Origin: Aralia elata
Lineage: Eukaryota > Streptophyta > Magnoliopsida > Apiales > Araliaceae
Length of the DNA: 64,000 bases
Direction: 5' to 3'
Assembly: GCA_034770075.1 (NCBI GenBank)
Contig: CM068382.1
Coordinates: 11,178,685 to 11,242,684, forward strand
Made by a program: the position numbers and the translations under genes. Shown here in pieces: positions 1 to 13,109 of this stretch. Numbering within the stretch: position 1 is the first letter of the stretch; each line of letters opens with the position of its first letter. The notes below the pieces were generated by a model, which saw nothing but the letters and a program-made list of their open reading frames with translations, was not told the origin of the DNA and searched no databases.

Positions 1-775
1 GCATTGTGTTCGAGCTCAACGGGCAACTGACATGCCTTTCCATACACAAGTTTGTATAGTGACATCCTAATCGGAGTCTTGTAAGCGGTTTGGTAAGCCC
101 ATAAAGCATCATCTAACTTCAACGACCAATCCATCCGATTTAGATTCACTATCTTTTCCAGAATTCACTTCACTTCTCGATTAGACACTTCAGCCTGGCC
201 ACTTGTTTGTGGGTGATATGCGGTGGCAATTCTATGGGTTACCCCATACTTAGCTAGGAGAGCTGTAAATGGTCTGTTGCAGAAATGGCTCCCCTCATTA
301 CTAATTATTGCCCTAGGTGTGCCAAACCTTGTGAAAATGTTCTTTTATAGAAATTAAGCACCACCTTAGGATCATTCATAGCCAATACAACTGCTTCTAC
401 CCACTTAGACACATAGTCTACTGCCAACAATATGTATTCATTGTTGAAGGACGATGGAAATGGCCCCATGAAATCAATCCCCTATACATCAAAGATCTCT
501 ACTTCCAATATTGTATTGAACGGCATCTCATGGCGCATCGAGATATTCCCAACCCGTTGACAACGGTCGTATCTAAGCACAAACTGGTGGGCATCCTTAA
601 ACAAAGTAGGGCGGTAGAACCCTACTTGTAGAACCTTTGCAGCCGTTCTTTCACCTCCGTAATGTCCCCCATACAATGAATTGTGGCACTGATGTAAGAT
701 ACTTTCTGCTTCGCTTTGCAAGATGCACCTTCTTATAATTTGATCCGACATTGTTTGAACAAGAATGGTTCATCC
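1..775 (-). pseudogene. Athila-like Ty3/gypsy integrase fragment (A1)
   Basis: On the minus strand this encodes the zinc-binding part of a retrotransposon integrase (His-Cys pairs in HQCHNSLYGGHYGG and YDRCQR), then the start of the catalytic core (GIDFMGPFP, DYVSKWVEA). Integrase joins retrotransposon cDNA to the chromosome in the nucleus. It closely matches the integrase at 41.2-41.9 kb in this window. A TAG at 482-484 stands where that copy has a Trp codon, and the reading frame is lost again near position 330, so this copy is dead. The N-terminal side ends at copia element C1, whose LTR starts at 776; the C-terminal side runs off the window. The lineage call is by homology to the Athila-type element A5; a closely related Tat-group element is the alternative. 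Confidence 0.85.
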
Positions 776-2563
776 TGTTAGGTTTGTATAACGCGAACAT
801 GCAATCAAATTACATAAATAAAGCGGAAGTGTGATAAAATCAGATTTTAAAATTTATACAAACCATCACCATGATCTTTCTTTATGCACAATTATTAATT
901 AAACGAAAGAGATGGAGAATAAGAATTATACCCTTGTAGAATTCTAGCTTCCTCAAGTACAAGTTCACCTCCAATTCTTTCGCGTTCTCCTTGAATTCCA
1001 CCGATTAAATTCCTTTGATCAACGTTAGCCACCCAAGTGTTTGGCCTCTAGAGATGATCCACCAAGGAATAATATCTATTCAAGAAGATGGGTGCTGGCA
1101 AAACCCTTGTTTCTATCTCTATAGAAATTGCAAGTACTCTCTACAATTCTTATGCAAGATTGTGTAACCCAAATCTATGATAAGACTTCTCTTATTTATA
1201 GATTTAGGAAAACCCTCCCTAAACTATTTAGGATTAGGGTTTCTATTCTAATTAAACTCCTTTAATTAATTATACTCCTAATCCAATTAGAAATTAATGA
1301 GAGAGTACTTCTATTAATTAATTCCCAGTCCCTATTAGGAATTAAATAATAGTAATAGTAATAATAATAATAAGACTCCTCTTACTAATTTATATTTAAT
1401 ATTTTCAAAATATTAAATAATAAATATTAAGCTATTTAATTTATTCTATCTCCATAGACTAAATTAAATACACTTAACTTATTATTACAATTATGCCATT
1501 TACTTCTTAAATAAATATTTTCCTTTTGCGGTGTGACTTTTTAGGTTCTCCATATTAAACCGGTTGTGAATAAATCAATTAGAACAATTATAATCTTATT
1601 TAAATAAATAAATTAAACTATTTAATTCATTTAAATAAATATCATTTATTATACAATAAGGGTAAGCCCCCTTAGCGATCAACGACTTTTTAGATAATAT
1701 AGATTTCAACATTAATCACAAAAGAACCTTTTAGTGAATAGTTACCATACAATTCAATCCTTTTCCCATACAATGTCCCAATTAAATATAAGACATAGAA
1801 TTACTCTCAAGTCTTATTTTATTTAATTATATGCATTTCTATTCTAAAATGCACAACTCTAATTAATGCAAATTAGAAACTCCTTGATAAATTCATTCTA
1901 CATTGGCCAAGGACTACTGAGTTGTCATATATCGAATAACATAGGACATTCACATCTTTTACTAGATGTGGTGGATTCTTTGTTGATCATTCACCTATCT
2001 CCATGTACAACTTATTATACCCAATCATACCATTTGATATATCCTAAAGGTCTTAAGGGACATGTCAAAGTATAACTCATCATACACAAGATACTATGAT
2101 GATCTCAAGTCCAAAGATCACTTGTACTACTATTATTAGGGTAATTCCTATTGACAGGCGAATAAAACTCCATTAGGTATTCCTTAGCGAGCCACGTTCA
2201 GTGAATTTATTCTCCAATAAGTACCTACATACTTGTTTTAGTGTCTCCACACAAATGAGTATGAAATCAATTATCCTCTTCCAAAGGGCAAGCAATGTAT
2301 GTACTAATCTATCTGGATTCACTAATCCCCTTTTAGTAATCCAACGATTAGGAAATTTTAGTTTGTGAGCTATCTAGAATTTAGATCTCATTAGCATGAT
2401 CACCATCATGATTCTAAAAGTATTGCTCAAAACTATGGGTTTATCACATTTAATATAACAGCACAATGTAGATAAAGTAAAATACCTTTAATAACCGAAT
2501 ATGATTACAAAGTATATGCTACATCATATCAAATATGATTATCTTGCATGTATACTACTTTCA
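776..2563 (-). repeat. 3' LTR of copia C1 (LTR-1)
   Basis: On the plus strand it begins TGTTAGGTTTGTATAACGCG and ends ACTACTTTCA. The same 1.8-kb sequence recurs at 6154, 10299 and 15444. On the minus strand it directly follows the purine-rich GTGGGAGAT, the polypurine tract. The pol stop codon TGA is formed by the first three bases of the LTR (2561-2563), which fits the usual ...ALVQVGD end of this copia group. CATCC at 771-775 is the expected left target duplication, but its partner is not visible. Confidence 0.93.
1193..1200 (-). promoter_or_regulatory. Candidate TATA box in copia LTR-1
   Basis: The minus strand reads CTATAAATAAGAG here. The same TATAAATA is present in LTR-3 and LTR-4, while LTR-2 has one changed base (TATTGATA on the plus strand near 6571). 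The position inside the LTR is reasonable for the U3/R boundary. No transcription start can be shown from sequence. Confidence 0.5.
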
Positions 2564-4010
2564 ATCTCCCACTTGCACTAAAGCCAATCGTCATGGTATC
2601 TAATACCCTTCTTCTCTAAGTGACGATCATCCTCATGTTTGGATAAAGCTTCAGTAAATGGATATGCAATGTTGTTCTTGAGAGTCCATTATCTCTATAG
2701 TGATTTTTCATCTTTCAATGATTCTACTAATCAAATGAAAGTGTCGCAACACATGTTTGAATCCAAGATGAGACTTAGGAACTATTCCTCGTTCTGTAAT
2801 GGACTTTTCATCTAAACAATCAACTTGCAGCTTCATTTACAGTTATATACTTTCTTTTTGTCACTAAACCAACAACTCTTTGCTGTTTAGAACTTTTCCA
2901 ATTCACTACACCACCATTCAAGGTAACGATTTACCCTAAAGTGGATTTGTTATCGTCTTGGTCAGCCTGAAAAACTTGAGTCTGTTTAACCCTCTAGTTT
3001 TAATTCATACCTACCATGAATCATGATCACATCCTCAATACCGGTTAAGTACTTAAAGATATTTTTCACTGTCTTACAGTGATCTTCTCCAGAATATTAC
3101 TGATCAACATCATGCATTGTATATTCATTACATACATGATAGTACCTCATGCGATTTCTCTTTCAATTAGGGACAATTTTTTGAGAGATACATTCCATGG
3201 CTCATCATCATGAGACCTCCCTTGGAGTTTTCCATGCTAAACGCCTTTAGCATCGAATGAATATACGTTCCTTGGGTTAAGCCGAACATCCTTTTAAATC
3301 TATCTATATAGATTTATATCCCCAATTTATAGGATGCTCCTCCCAAGTCATTCATGGAGAATGTTTAGACAATTTTATCTTTGATGATTATAGCATTGGT
3401 GTGTCATTCCTTATCAGTAGTATACCAACATATAATACTAGGAATGTCACAGCGCTTCCACTGACCCTTTTGTACACACTAGGTTTATTCTTGTTTTTGA
3501 TAAAATCAAACTCTTTTGATTGTCTCATCAAAACGAATGTTCCATCTTTGAGAAGTTTGCTTCAATCCATAAATGGACTGTTGTAGATCATATACACGAT
3601 TTGCTTCAACCATTGAAACAAATTCATCTGGCTATATCATACATACATTCTCCTCAAGTCTTCATTGAGGAAGGATGTCTCCACATCCATTTGCCAGATT
3701 TCGTAATAATAAGCTGTAGTCACAAGCAAAATCTAAATGGACTTGAGCATTACCCGGTAATAAGGTTTTATCACAGTCAACTCTTTGACTTTATTTGAAA
3801 ACTTTTAAACTGGTCTGGTCTTATAGGTCTCCACCTTGCCATTTGCCCCAGTCTTTCCCTTAAAGACCCAATTTCACTCTTTAGGCATTATGCCTCTTAG
3901 TGGAGTTACCAGAGTTCATACTTGGTTCTCATACATGGAGTCCATTTTAGATTTCATAGCCATCTGCTATTTCTCTAAGTGTCTACTACTCATAACCTCA
4001 TCGTATATAA
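2564..4010 (-). pseudogene. Copia C1 reverse transcriptase / RNase H (decayed)
   Basis: Minus-strand translation in several frames gives, in order, the RT entry region (EAMKSKMDSMYENQVWTLV near 3950), the RT active-site strand (FLVLYV near 3430), the segment around DRFKRMFGLTQGTY, and the RNase H end that finishes ALVQVGD at the LTR. The enzyme would copy element RNA into DNA in cytoplasmic particles. The catalytic YVDD reads YVG-I at 3421-3432: one Asp codon is missing and the other is Gly. Many stops and frameshifts make it non-functional. Confidence 0.8.
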
Positions 4011-4990
4011 CTGGATCATCATCCTCTATGATGCGTACCTCATCATCATCATTTATGATGAATCCATACCTTCTAGGTATCTTTGGTACTCTTCCAGATT
4101 TACGATTCGGTTGTGGTACAATATGTCTATCTACAGGTTCCTCGATTTAACTTAAAATGCTTTGTAGTTCTTGAACTCCTTCAAGATTTATTACCCCCCC
4201 CCCACTAGCTCCTTCAATGATAAACACTTTTATCCAAGAAGGCAAGGTGTAGGATTATAATAATGATACCTTAAACTTTCTTTAGGATATCCCACAAACT
4301 TGCACTTGTCAGATTTTGTCCCAAGCTTATCCTTTTGAAACCTTTTCACATAAGCTGGACAACCCCTTATCTTAACATACTTAAGACTAGGGATCCTCCC
4401 TATCCATAATTTTTATGGAGTCTTGGGGCCGGATTTTGAGGTTACCTTATTTGTAGATATGCAATCGTTTCTAGGGCATAACCCCAGAAGGATACTAGAA
4501 TGTCGGCAAAAATCATTATGGACCGCACCATGTCCTACATGGTACAATTTCCCTTTTAGATACACTAATCAATTATTGCGTATCATGAAACATCCATTAT
4601 AAGAAAATACCATTTTGAGATGATCTAGAAACTCATTGCACAAGTATTCCTTCCTCGATCTGATCAAAGAATCTTAATACTTTGTCAATTTGTTTCACTT
4701 CTGAATTCTTTGAACCTTTCAAATGATTTAGAATTGTATTTCATCAAATACACATATTCAATAATTTGAATGACCATCTCCTTTTTGTTTTACTAGTTTG
4801 TTCAATTTGCAAAATTATTTTCATGTAAGTCAAGTATACAAAGTCCATAAAGTAATTTTCCAGTTTTAAACAAAACATTATCATTATAAATAGAACAACA
4901 ATTGTTCTTAAATATAATACCAGAACCTTCCTTGTCTGACAACGAAAGTAATAATGTTTCTAAAGAGAACTGAAATATAATAACAACTTA
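4011..4990 (-). pseudogene. Copia C1 integrase and linker (decayed)
   Basis: The minus strand carries the pre-integrase segment (around 4870-4980), a core trace FERFKEF...SIKILR near 4650-4730 where the family usually has LRSDRGGEY, and the late segment KSDKCKFVGYPKESL near 4290. The linker at about 4000-4200 includes a DEDD-like tract that appears on the plus strand as repeated TCATCATC. Stops and frame changes occur throughout, and the zinc-binding HHCC part is not clearly present. Identification rests on segment order and partial matches to copia integrases. Confidence 0.65.
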
Positions 4991-4999
4991 TTAACTTAA

Positions 5000-5410
5000 T
5001 AGACTTGCCCGCAGGCAATGCTAAACTATAAGTTCCTACAACTAATGTAGCAACCGTTGCTCCATTCCCCACACGTAAGATCACTTACTCTTTGTTTAGC
5101 TTTCTACTTCTGCTTAGTCTCTGCATTGGATTGCATATGTGAGAACTATAGCTGGTATCTAATACCCAAGTAGAATCTTGACTTACAGAAAGATTTATTT
5201 CAATGATGAACAAACGTATATCTCTAACCGAAACTTCACTAAGCTTCTTCTGGTTAGCCTCTGCAAGATTCTCCTTACAGTTTCCTTTCCAATGTCCAAG
5301 CTTATTATAGTGGAAGCAAACTCCTTTGCTATCTACATCAGTTTTGTTCTTAGTGTCCTTAGTTATTACCTTTCCTTATACCTTCTTTGAATTGTTCTTC
5401 TTTTAAGAAG
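5000..5410 (-). pseudogene. Copia C1 protease and gag zinc knuckle (decayed)
   Basis: The minus strand encodes a zinc-knuckle-like CFHYNKLGHWKGNC near 5290-5340, followed by the retropepsin signature STWVLDTSYSSHIC near 5130-5180. In C2 the same position reads DTG, so the Asp-Thr-Ser here has lost the conserved glycine of the aspartic protease. The protease would cleave the element polyprotein during particle maturation. Confidence 0.75.
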
Positions 5411-5981
5411 ATCCTTTGGCCCTCTTCCGCTTCCTAGAAGAATCATCTACCAGTAAGACTTGGTCTTTCTTGATTGAAAGTGACTCTTTACAGTTTTCAA
5501 CATGTTTAAACAACTCAGGAAGGCTGATATATAGCTTGTTTATGTGGAATTTCACAACAAATTGTGAGAAAGAGTCCGGGAGTAATTACAAGATCAAATC
5601 TTGGATCAATTCTCTATCCATTATAAAACCCAGTTGTCCCAATTGTTCAATCATATTGATCATTTTAGGACATTGTTTGTAGTGCCATCGGTCATTCTAG
5701 ATTGGAAGAGCTCCTTAGATATCTGATATCTAATAGTCCTACTTTCCTCACCATTTAACTCCTTGAAGGTGCAGGAGTATAGTAGGAGCATCCATAGTTT
5801 CATACTGACGCTGAAGCTCGTTACTCATGGATGCGAGCATGATGCATTGAGCCAACTGTGCATTATCTTGCCACTTTCTAAAAGTAGCAATCTCTTCCTC
5901 AGAGGCATTGTCTGCAACCATTGCAAAGATAGACATATTAAGGACATAAGATAGCTTTTCAGCATTCAGAACTATTCTCAA
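5411..5981 (-). pseudogene. Copia C1 gag capsid region (decayed)
   Basis: The capsid-type gag is recognised from the 77-codon frame at 5748-5981 (containing MLASMSNELQRQYETMDAPT) and the downstream segment at about 5416-5680 (DLIL..LPDSFSQFVV.FHINKLYISLPEL). These belong to the UBN2-type gag of plant copia elements, which packages element RNA. The frame is broken between the two segments. The copy in C2 at 12.5-13.1 kb is closely similar. Confidence 0.82.
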
Positions 5982-6153
5982 ATTCCTTAATTAGTCCGTG
6001 TTATTTGGTCCAATTAATTAGCATCTAATATGCTCCCCAGTGATAGTAAATTAGACATTCTAAAATTCTATAAATGAATTAACAATATTTTAGCATACAT
6101 TTATTTTATTAATTATCAAAATAAATTAGGTCTTTATTTAAATTGGTATCTCC
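5982..6153 (-). other. Start-proximal part of the copia C1 leader
   Basis: This 172-bp non-coding piece joins C1 gag to the C2 insertion point. It matches 13110-13290 of C2 and continues at 19331. The right edge TCTCC (6149-6153) is the target duplication of C2. Confidence 0.8.
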
Positions 6154-7951
6154 TGTTAGGTTTGTATAACGCGAACATGTAAACAAATTACATAAATAAA
6201 GCGGAAGCGCGATAAAACGAATTTTAAAATTTAATACAAACCATCACCATGATTAATCTACGTGCTCAATTAACGATGTAAACGAAAGAGATAGAGATAA
6301 AAATTATACCCTCGTAGAACCATGCTTCCTCGGATACAAGTTCACCTCCAATTCCTTCGCGTTCTCCTTGAATTCCACCGACTAAATTCCTTTGCTTGAT
6401 CAACATTAGCCACCCAAGTGTTTGGCCTCTAGAGGTGATCCACCAAGGAATAATAGTTATTCAAGAAGATGGGTGTTGGCAAAACCCTAGTTTCTATCTC
6501 TATAGAAATTGTAAGTACTCTCTCTCTCCAATTCATATAGAAGAGTGTGTAACTGTCTAACCCCAAATCATGATAAGACTCCTCTTATTGATAGATATAG
6601 GGAACCCTCCTAAACTATTTAGGATTATAATTTTTATTTTAATTAAACTCCTCTAATTAATTAAACTCCTAATCCAATTAGAAATTTATGAGAGTACTTT
6701 TATTAATTAATTCCCAAACTCTTTTAGAAATTAAATAATAATAATAGTAATAATAATAATAAGACTCCTCTTATTAATTTATATTTAATATTTCCAAAAT
6801 ATTAAATATAAATATTAAGCTATTTAATTTATTTTATCTCCATAGATTAAATTAAATACACTTAACTTATTATTACAATTATGTCATTTACTTCTTAAAT
6901 AAATATTTTTTTGTGGTGTGACCCTTTAGGTTCTCCATATTAAACCGATTGTGAATAAATCAATTAGAACAATTCTAATTATATTTAAATAAATAAATTA
7001 AACTATTTAATTCATTTAAATAAATAATATTTATTCTACAATAAGGGTAAGCCTCCTTAACGATCAACGACTTTCCAGATAATATAGATTTCAACATTAA
7101 TCATAAAAGAACCTTTTAGTGAATAGTTACCGTACAATTCAATCCTTCTAACATACAATGTCCCAATTAAATATAAAACATGGAATTACTGTCAAGTCTT
7201 ATTTTATTTAATTATTTGTATTTCGATTCTCAAATGAACAACTCTGATTAATGCAAATTAGAAACTCCTTTCTAATTTCATTCTGCTTTGGTCAAAGACT
7301 TCTGAGTTGTCATTTATTAAATCACATAGGACATTCACTCCTTTTACTAGAAGTGGTAGATTCTTTGTTGACCATTCACCTATCTCCGCGTAAAACTTAT
7401 TATACCCAATCATACCCTTTGTTATACCCTAAAGGTCTTAAGGGACATGTCAAAGTATAACTCATCATACATAAGATACTATGATGATCTCAAGTCCAAG
7501 GATCACTTGTACTACTATCACTAGAGGAATTCCTATTGACAGGCGAGTAAAACTCCATTAGGTATTCCTTAGCGAACCATGTTTAGTGAACTTATTCTCT
7601 AATAAGCACCTACATACCTGCTTTAGTGTCTCCACACAAATGATTATGAGATCAATCATCCTCTTCATAAGAGCAAGCAACGTATGTACTAATCTATCCG
7701 GATTCACTAATCCCATTTTCAGTAAACCATCGATTAGGAACGATTTTAGTTTGTGTACTATCTAGAATTTAGATCTCATTAGCATGATCACCATCATGAT
7801 TCTAAAAGCACTGCTCAAAACTATGAGTTTATCACATTTAATATAATAGCAGCATGTAAATAAAGTAAAATGCCTTTAACAAACAAATAAGATTACAAAG
7901 TATATGCTACATCATATCAAATATGATTGGCTTGCGTGCATACTACTTTCA
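6154..7951 (-). repeat. 3' LTR of copia C2 (LTR-2)
   Basis: The plus strand starts TGTTAGGTTTGTATAACGCG and ends TACTACTTTCA, followed by ATCTCCCACTTGCAC, which is the complement of the polypurine tract and pol end. It pairs with LTR-4 and shares its AACATGTAAAC variant, unlike LTR-1 and LTR-3, which have AACATGCAATC. Confidence 0.93.
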
Positions 7952-9500
7952 ATCTCCCACTTGCACTAAAGCCAATCGCCATAGTATCTAATACCCTTCT
8001 TCTCTAAGTGACGATCATCCTGCTGTTGGATAAAGCTTCAGTAGATGGATATGCAATGTTGTTCTCGAGGGTCCACTATATCTATAGTGACTTTTCCTCT
8101 TTCAATGATTCCACTAATCAAATGAAAGTGCCGCAACACTTGTTTGAATCCAATATGAGACTTAGGAACTATTCTTAGTTCTGTAATGAACTTTTCATCT
8201 AAACAACAACTCTTTGCTGTTTGGAACTTTTCCAATTCACTGCACCACCTTTCAAGGTAACTATTTACCTTAAAGTGGATTTGTTATCGTCTTGGTCAGT
8301 CTAAAAAACTTGAGTTTGTTTAACCCTCTAGTTTTAATTCAGACCTACCATGAATCATGATCACATCTTTAGTACTAGTTAAGTACCTAAAGATGTTTAT
8401 CCTTGTCTTACAGTGATTATATCCAGAATATGACTGATCAACATCAATCATTGCATACATGATAGTAACTCATGCGATCTCTCTTTCTATTGGGGACAAT
8501 TTTAGAGAGATACACTCCATAGCTCATCATCATGAGACCTCTTTTGGAGTTTGCCATGCTAAACGCCTTTAGCATCAAATGAATATACGTTCCTTGGGTC
8601 AAGCCGAACATCCTTTTAAATCTATCTATATAGATTTATATCCCCAATTTATAGGATACTTTTCCCAAGTCATTCATGGAGGAATGTTAAGACAATTTTA
8701 TCTTTACTGATTGTAGCATTGGTGCGTTATTCCTTATCAGTAGTATATCAACATATAATACTAGGAATGTCACAGTGCTCCCACTGACCCTTTTGTACAC
8801 ACTAGGTTCATTCTTGTTTTTTGATAAAATCAAACTCTTTTGATTGTCTTATCAAAACGAATGTTCCATCTTTGAGAAGATTGCTTCAATCCATCAATGG
8901 ATCATTGTAGCTTAAAACACGATTTGCTTCAACCTTTGAAACAAATTCCTCTGGGTGTATCATACATACATTCTCCTCAAGTCTTCATTGAGGAAGGGTG
9001 TCTCCACATCCATTTTGTCATATTTCGTAATAAGCTTCAATCACAAGCAAAATCCAAATGGACTTGAGCATTACCCGGTAATAAGATTTTATCACAGTCA
9101 ACTCCTTGACTTGAAAAACCTTTTAAACAGGTCTGGTCTTATAGGTCTCCACCTTGCCATTTACCCCAGTCTTTATCTTAAAGACCCATATTCACACTCT
9201 AGGCACTATGCCCTTTTATGGAGTAACTAGAGTCTATACTTGGTTCTCTTATATGGAGTTCATTTCGGATTTCATGGCCATCTGCCATTTCTCTGAGTGT
9301 CTTCTACTCATAGCCTCATCGTATATAACTGGATCATCATCCTCTATGATGCGTACCTCATCATCATCCTCTATGATGAATCCATACCTCCCAGGTATCT
9401 TCGGTACTCTTCCAGATTTACGATTCGGTTATGGTACAATAGGTCTATCTACAGGTTCCTTGGTTCGACTTAAAGTGTTTTGTGGTTCTTGAACTCCTTT
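7952..9500 (-). pseudogene. Copia C2 reverse transcriptase / RNase H (decayed)
   Basis: The minus strand holds the same segments as in C1, ending ALVQVGD against the LTR. The RT active site at 8744-8755 reads YVDI where functional copia elements have YVDD, so one catalytic Asp codon is absent, as in C1. The RNase H-side segment at 8038-8235 (KSCCLDEKFITELRIVP) stays open for 65 codons. Other frames are broken by stops. Confidence 0.82.
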
Positions 9501-10293
9501 AAGATCTATTACCCTCCCACTAGCTCCTTCAATGATAAACACCTTTATCTAAAAAGGCAGCGTATAGGATTATAGTAATAATACCCTAAACTTTCTTTAG
9601 GATATCTCACAAATCTGCACTTGTCAGATTTTGTCCCAAACTTATCTTTGAAACCTTTTAACATAAGTTGGACAACCCCTTATCTTAACATACTTAAGAA
9701 TAGGAATCGTTCTTAACCATAACTTTTATGGAGTCTTGGGGCCGAATTTTGAGGTTACCTTATTTTGTAGATATGCAGCTGTTTCTAGGGTATAACCCCA
9801 GATGGATACTAGAATGTCGGTAAAAATCATTATGGACTGCACCATGCCCAACAAGGTACAATTTCTCTTTTTAGATAAACCAATCAATTATTGCGTATCA
9901 GGAGGTGTCCATTATGAGAAAATACCATTTTGAGATGATCTAGAAACTCATTGCACAAGTATTCTTTCCTCGATCTGATCAAAGAATCTTAATACTTTGT
10001 CAATATATTTCACTTCTGAATTCTGTGAACATTTCAAATGATTCAGACTTGTATTTTATCAAATACACACATTCAACTCTTTGAATGACCATCTCCTTTT
10101 CTTTTATTAGTTTATTCAATTTGCAAAATATTTTTCATGTAAGTCAAATATACAAAGTCTATCAAGTAATCTTCCAGTTGCAAACAAAACATTATCATTA
10201 TAAATAGAACAACAATTGTTTTTAAATATAATACTAGAACTTTCCCTGTCCAACAACGAAAGTTCTAATATTTCTAATGACAACTGGAACATA
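9501..10293 (-). pseudogene. Copia C2 integrase region (decayed)
   Basis: This corresponds to 4010-4980 of C1. On the minus strand it includes KYKSESFEMFTEF near 10020-10070 and the pre-integrase segment NNCCSIYNDNVLF...RLCIFDL near 10130-10230. The frame is interrupted repeatedly. Solo LTR-3 separates it from the protease and gag part at 12108 onwards. Confidence 0.65.
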
Positions 10294-10298
10294 ATAAC

Positions 10299-12102
10299 AG
10301 TTAGGTTTGTATATAGCGCAAACATGCAATCAAATTACATAAATAGTGCGGAAGTGCAATAAAACGGATTTTAAAATTTTTCATACAAACCATCACCATG
10401 ATCATCCTTGTGATCAATTATCAATTAAACGAAAGAGATAGAGATATAGAATTATACCCTCGTGAATCAAAGCTTCCTCAGGTACAAGTTCACATCCAAT
10501 TCCTTCGCGTTCTCCTTGAATTCCACCGATTAAATTCCTTCCTTTGATCAACGTTAGCCACCCAAGTGTTTGGCCTCTAAAGATGATCCACCAAGGAATA
10601 ATAGTTGTTCAAGAAGATGGGTGTTGGCAAAACCCTAGTTTCTATCTCTATAGAAATTGCAAGTACTCTCTCTCTCCAATTCTTATGGAAGAGTGTGTAA
10701 CTGTCTAATCCCAAATCATGATAAGACTCCTCTTATTTATAGATATAGGGAACCCTCCTAAACTATTTAGGATTAGGGTTTTTATTTTAATTAAACTCCT
10801 TTAATTAATTAAACTCCTAATCCAATTAGGAATTTATGAGAGAGTACTTCTATTAATTAATTCTCAATCCCTATTAGGAATTAAATAATAGTAATAGTAA
10901 TAATAATAATAAGACTCCTCTTATTAATTTATATTTAATATTTCCAAAATATTAAATAATAAATATTAAGGTATTTAATTTATTCTATCTCCATAGATTA
11001 AATTAAATACACTTAACTTATTATTACAATTATGTCATTTACTTCTTAAACAAATATTTTTCTTTTGCGGTGTGAGCTTTAGGTTCTCCATATTAAACCG
11101 GTTGTGAATCAATCAATTAGAACAATTCTAATCTTATTTAAATAAATAAATTAAACTATTTAATTTATTTAAATAATATTTATTCTACAATAAGGGTAAG
11201 CCCCCCTTAGCGATCAACGACTTTTCAGATAATATAGAATTCAACATTAATCACAAAAGAACCTTTTAGTGAATAGTTACCGTACAATTCAATCCTTCTA
11301 CCATACAATGTCCCAATTAAATATAAGACATGAAATTACTGTCAAGTCTCATTTTATTTAATTATATATATTTCGATTCTCCAAAGCACAACTCTGATAA
11401 TGCAAATTAGAAACTCGTTTCTAATTTCATTCTGCTTTGGCCAAAGACTTTTGAGTTGTCATTTATCGAATCACATAGGACATTCTCTCCTTTTACTAGA
11501 AGTGGTAGATTCTTTGTTGACCATTCACTTATCTCCCTGTATAACTTATTATACCCAATCATACCCTTTGATATACCCCAAAGGTCTTAAGGGACATGTC
11601 AAAGTATAACTCATCATACACAAGATACTATGATGATCTGAAGTCCAAGGATCACTTGTACTACTATCACTAGAGGAATTCCTATTGACAGGCGAGTAAA
11701 ACTCCATTAGGTATTCCTTAGCGGGCCACGTTCAGTGAACTTATTCTCTATTAAGCACCTACATACTTGCTTTAGTGTCTCCACACAAATGATTATGAGA
11801 TCAATCATCCTCTTCATAAGAGCAAGCAACGTATGTACTAATCTATCCGGATTCACTAATCCCCTTTTTTTAGTAATCCATCGATTAGGAATGATTTTAG
11901 TTTATGAGCTATCTAGAATTTAGATCTCATTAGCATGATCATCATCATGATTCTAAAAGCATTGCTCAAAACAATGGGTTTATCACATTTAATATAACAG
12001 CACGATGTAGATAAAGTAAAATGCCTTTAACAAACGAATAAAATTACAAAGTATATGCTACATCATATCAAATATGATTAGCTTGTGTGCATACTACTTT
12101 CA
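10299..12102 (-). mobile_element. Solo copia LTR (LTR-3) nested in C2
   Basis: A complete 1.80-kb LTR of the same copia family, with no internal region, flanked by the 5-bp duplication ATAAC (10294-10298 and 12103-12107). Sequence on both sides joins to recreate C1 positions 4966-4990, which confirms the insertion site. The first base is changed (AG for TG). Solo LTRs arise by recombination between the two LTRs of one insertion. Its start resembles the orphan fragment at 47798-48013 more than LTR-2 or LTR-4. Confidence 0.95.
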
Positions 12103-12107
12103 ATAAC

Positions 12108-12530
12108 AACTTATTAACTTAATAGACTTTGCCCGTAAGCAATACTAAACTATAAGTTTCTATGGTTAATGCAGCAACCTTTGCTCCATTCCACACATAA
12201 GATTACGTACTCTTTTGTTTAGCTTTATACTTCTGCTTAGTCTCTGCATTGGATTACATACGTGAGAATTACAGCCGGTATCCAATACCCAAGTAGAACC
12301 TTGACTTACAGAAAGATTTATTTTTAATCATGAACAAACCTGTATCTATAACCGAAGCTTCACTAAGCTTCTTCTGGTTAGCCTGAGTAATATTCTCCTT
12401 ACAGTTTCCTTTATAGTATCTAGGCTTAATGCAGTGGAAGCAAACTCCTTTGCTGTCTGCATCAGTCTTGTTTTTATTGTCCTTTATTTTTGCCTTTCAT
12501 TTACCTTCTTTGAATTGTTCTTCTTTTAAG
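12108..12530 (-). pseudogene. Copia C2 protease and gag zinc knuckle
   Basis: The minus strand encodes the zinc-knuckle region near 12400-12450 and the retropepsin signature STWVLDTGC, with the catalytic Asp-Thr-Gly at 12274-12282. Unlike C1, the DTG is intact here. Several frame changes separate the pieces. Confidence 0.75.
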
Positions 12531-13109
12531 AAGATCCTTTGGCCCTCTTCCACTTCCTGGAAGAATCATCTACCAGTAAGACTTGGTCTTTCTTGGTTGG
12601 AAAGTGACTCTTTACAATTTTCAACATATTTAAGCAACTTAGGCAGGCTAACATATAGCTTATTCATGTGAAAATTCACAATAATTTGTGAGAAATAGTC
12701 CGGAAGTGATTGCAAGATCAAATCTTGGATCAACTCTCCATCCATTAAAACCCAGTTATCCCAATTGTTCAATCAGATTGATCATTTTAAGACATATGTA
12801 TGTACTGTAGTGCCATCGGTTATTCTAGATCGGAAAAACTCCTTAGATATCTGATATCTAATAGTCCTACTTTCCTCACCATTCAACTCCTTGAAGGTGC
12901 CGGAGTACAGTAGGAGCATCCATAGTTTCATGCTGACGCTGAAGCTCGTTACTCATGGATGCGAGCATGATGCATTGAGCCAACTGTGCATCATCTTGCC
13001 ACTTTCTAAAAGTAGCAATCTCTTCCTCTGAGGCATTGTCTACAACCATTGCAGGGATAGGCATATTAAGGACATAAGATAGCTTTTCAGCCTTGAGAAC
13101 TATTCTCAA
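12531..13109 (-). pseudogene. Copia C2 gag capsid region (decayed)
   Basis: The minus strand gives the start-proximal gag frame 12876-13109 (77 codons, ending HLQGVEW) and the second segment 12566-12772 (LIQDLILQSLPDYFSQIIVN, then FHMNKLYVSLPKLLK). These are typical of the UBN2 gag of Ty1/copia elements. Stops between the segments break the gene. The true start is probably upstream of the Met at 13109, because related gag proteins carry extra residues there. Confidence 0.82.

Noticed and set aside
3836..4150. Plus-strand frames with Ser/Met-rich stretches in the copia elements (also at 9154-9492)
   Set aside because: They are the complement of the acidic pol linker of the minus-strand copia elements.
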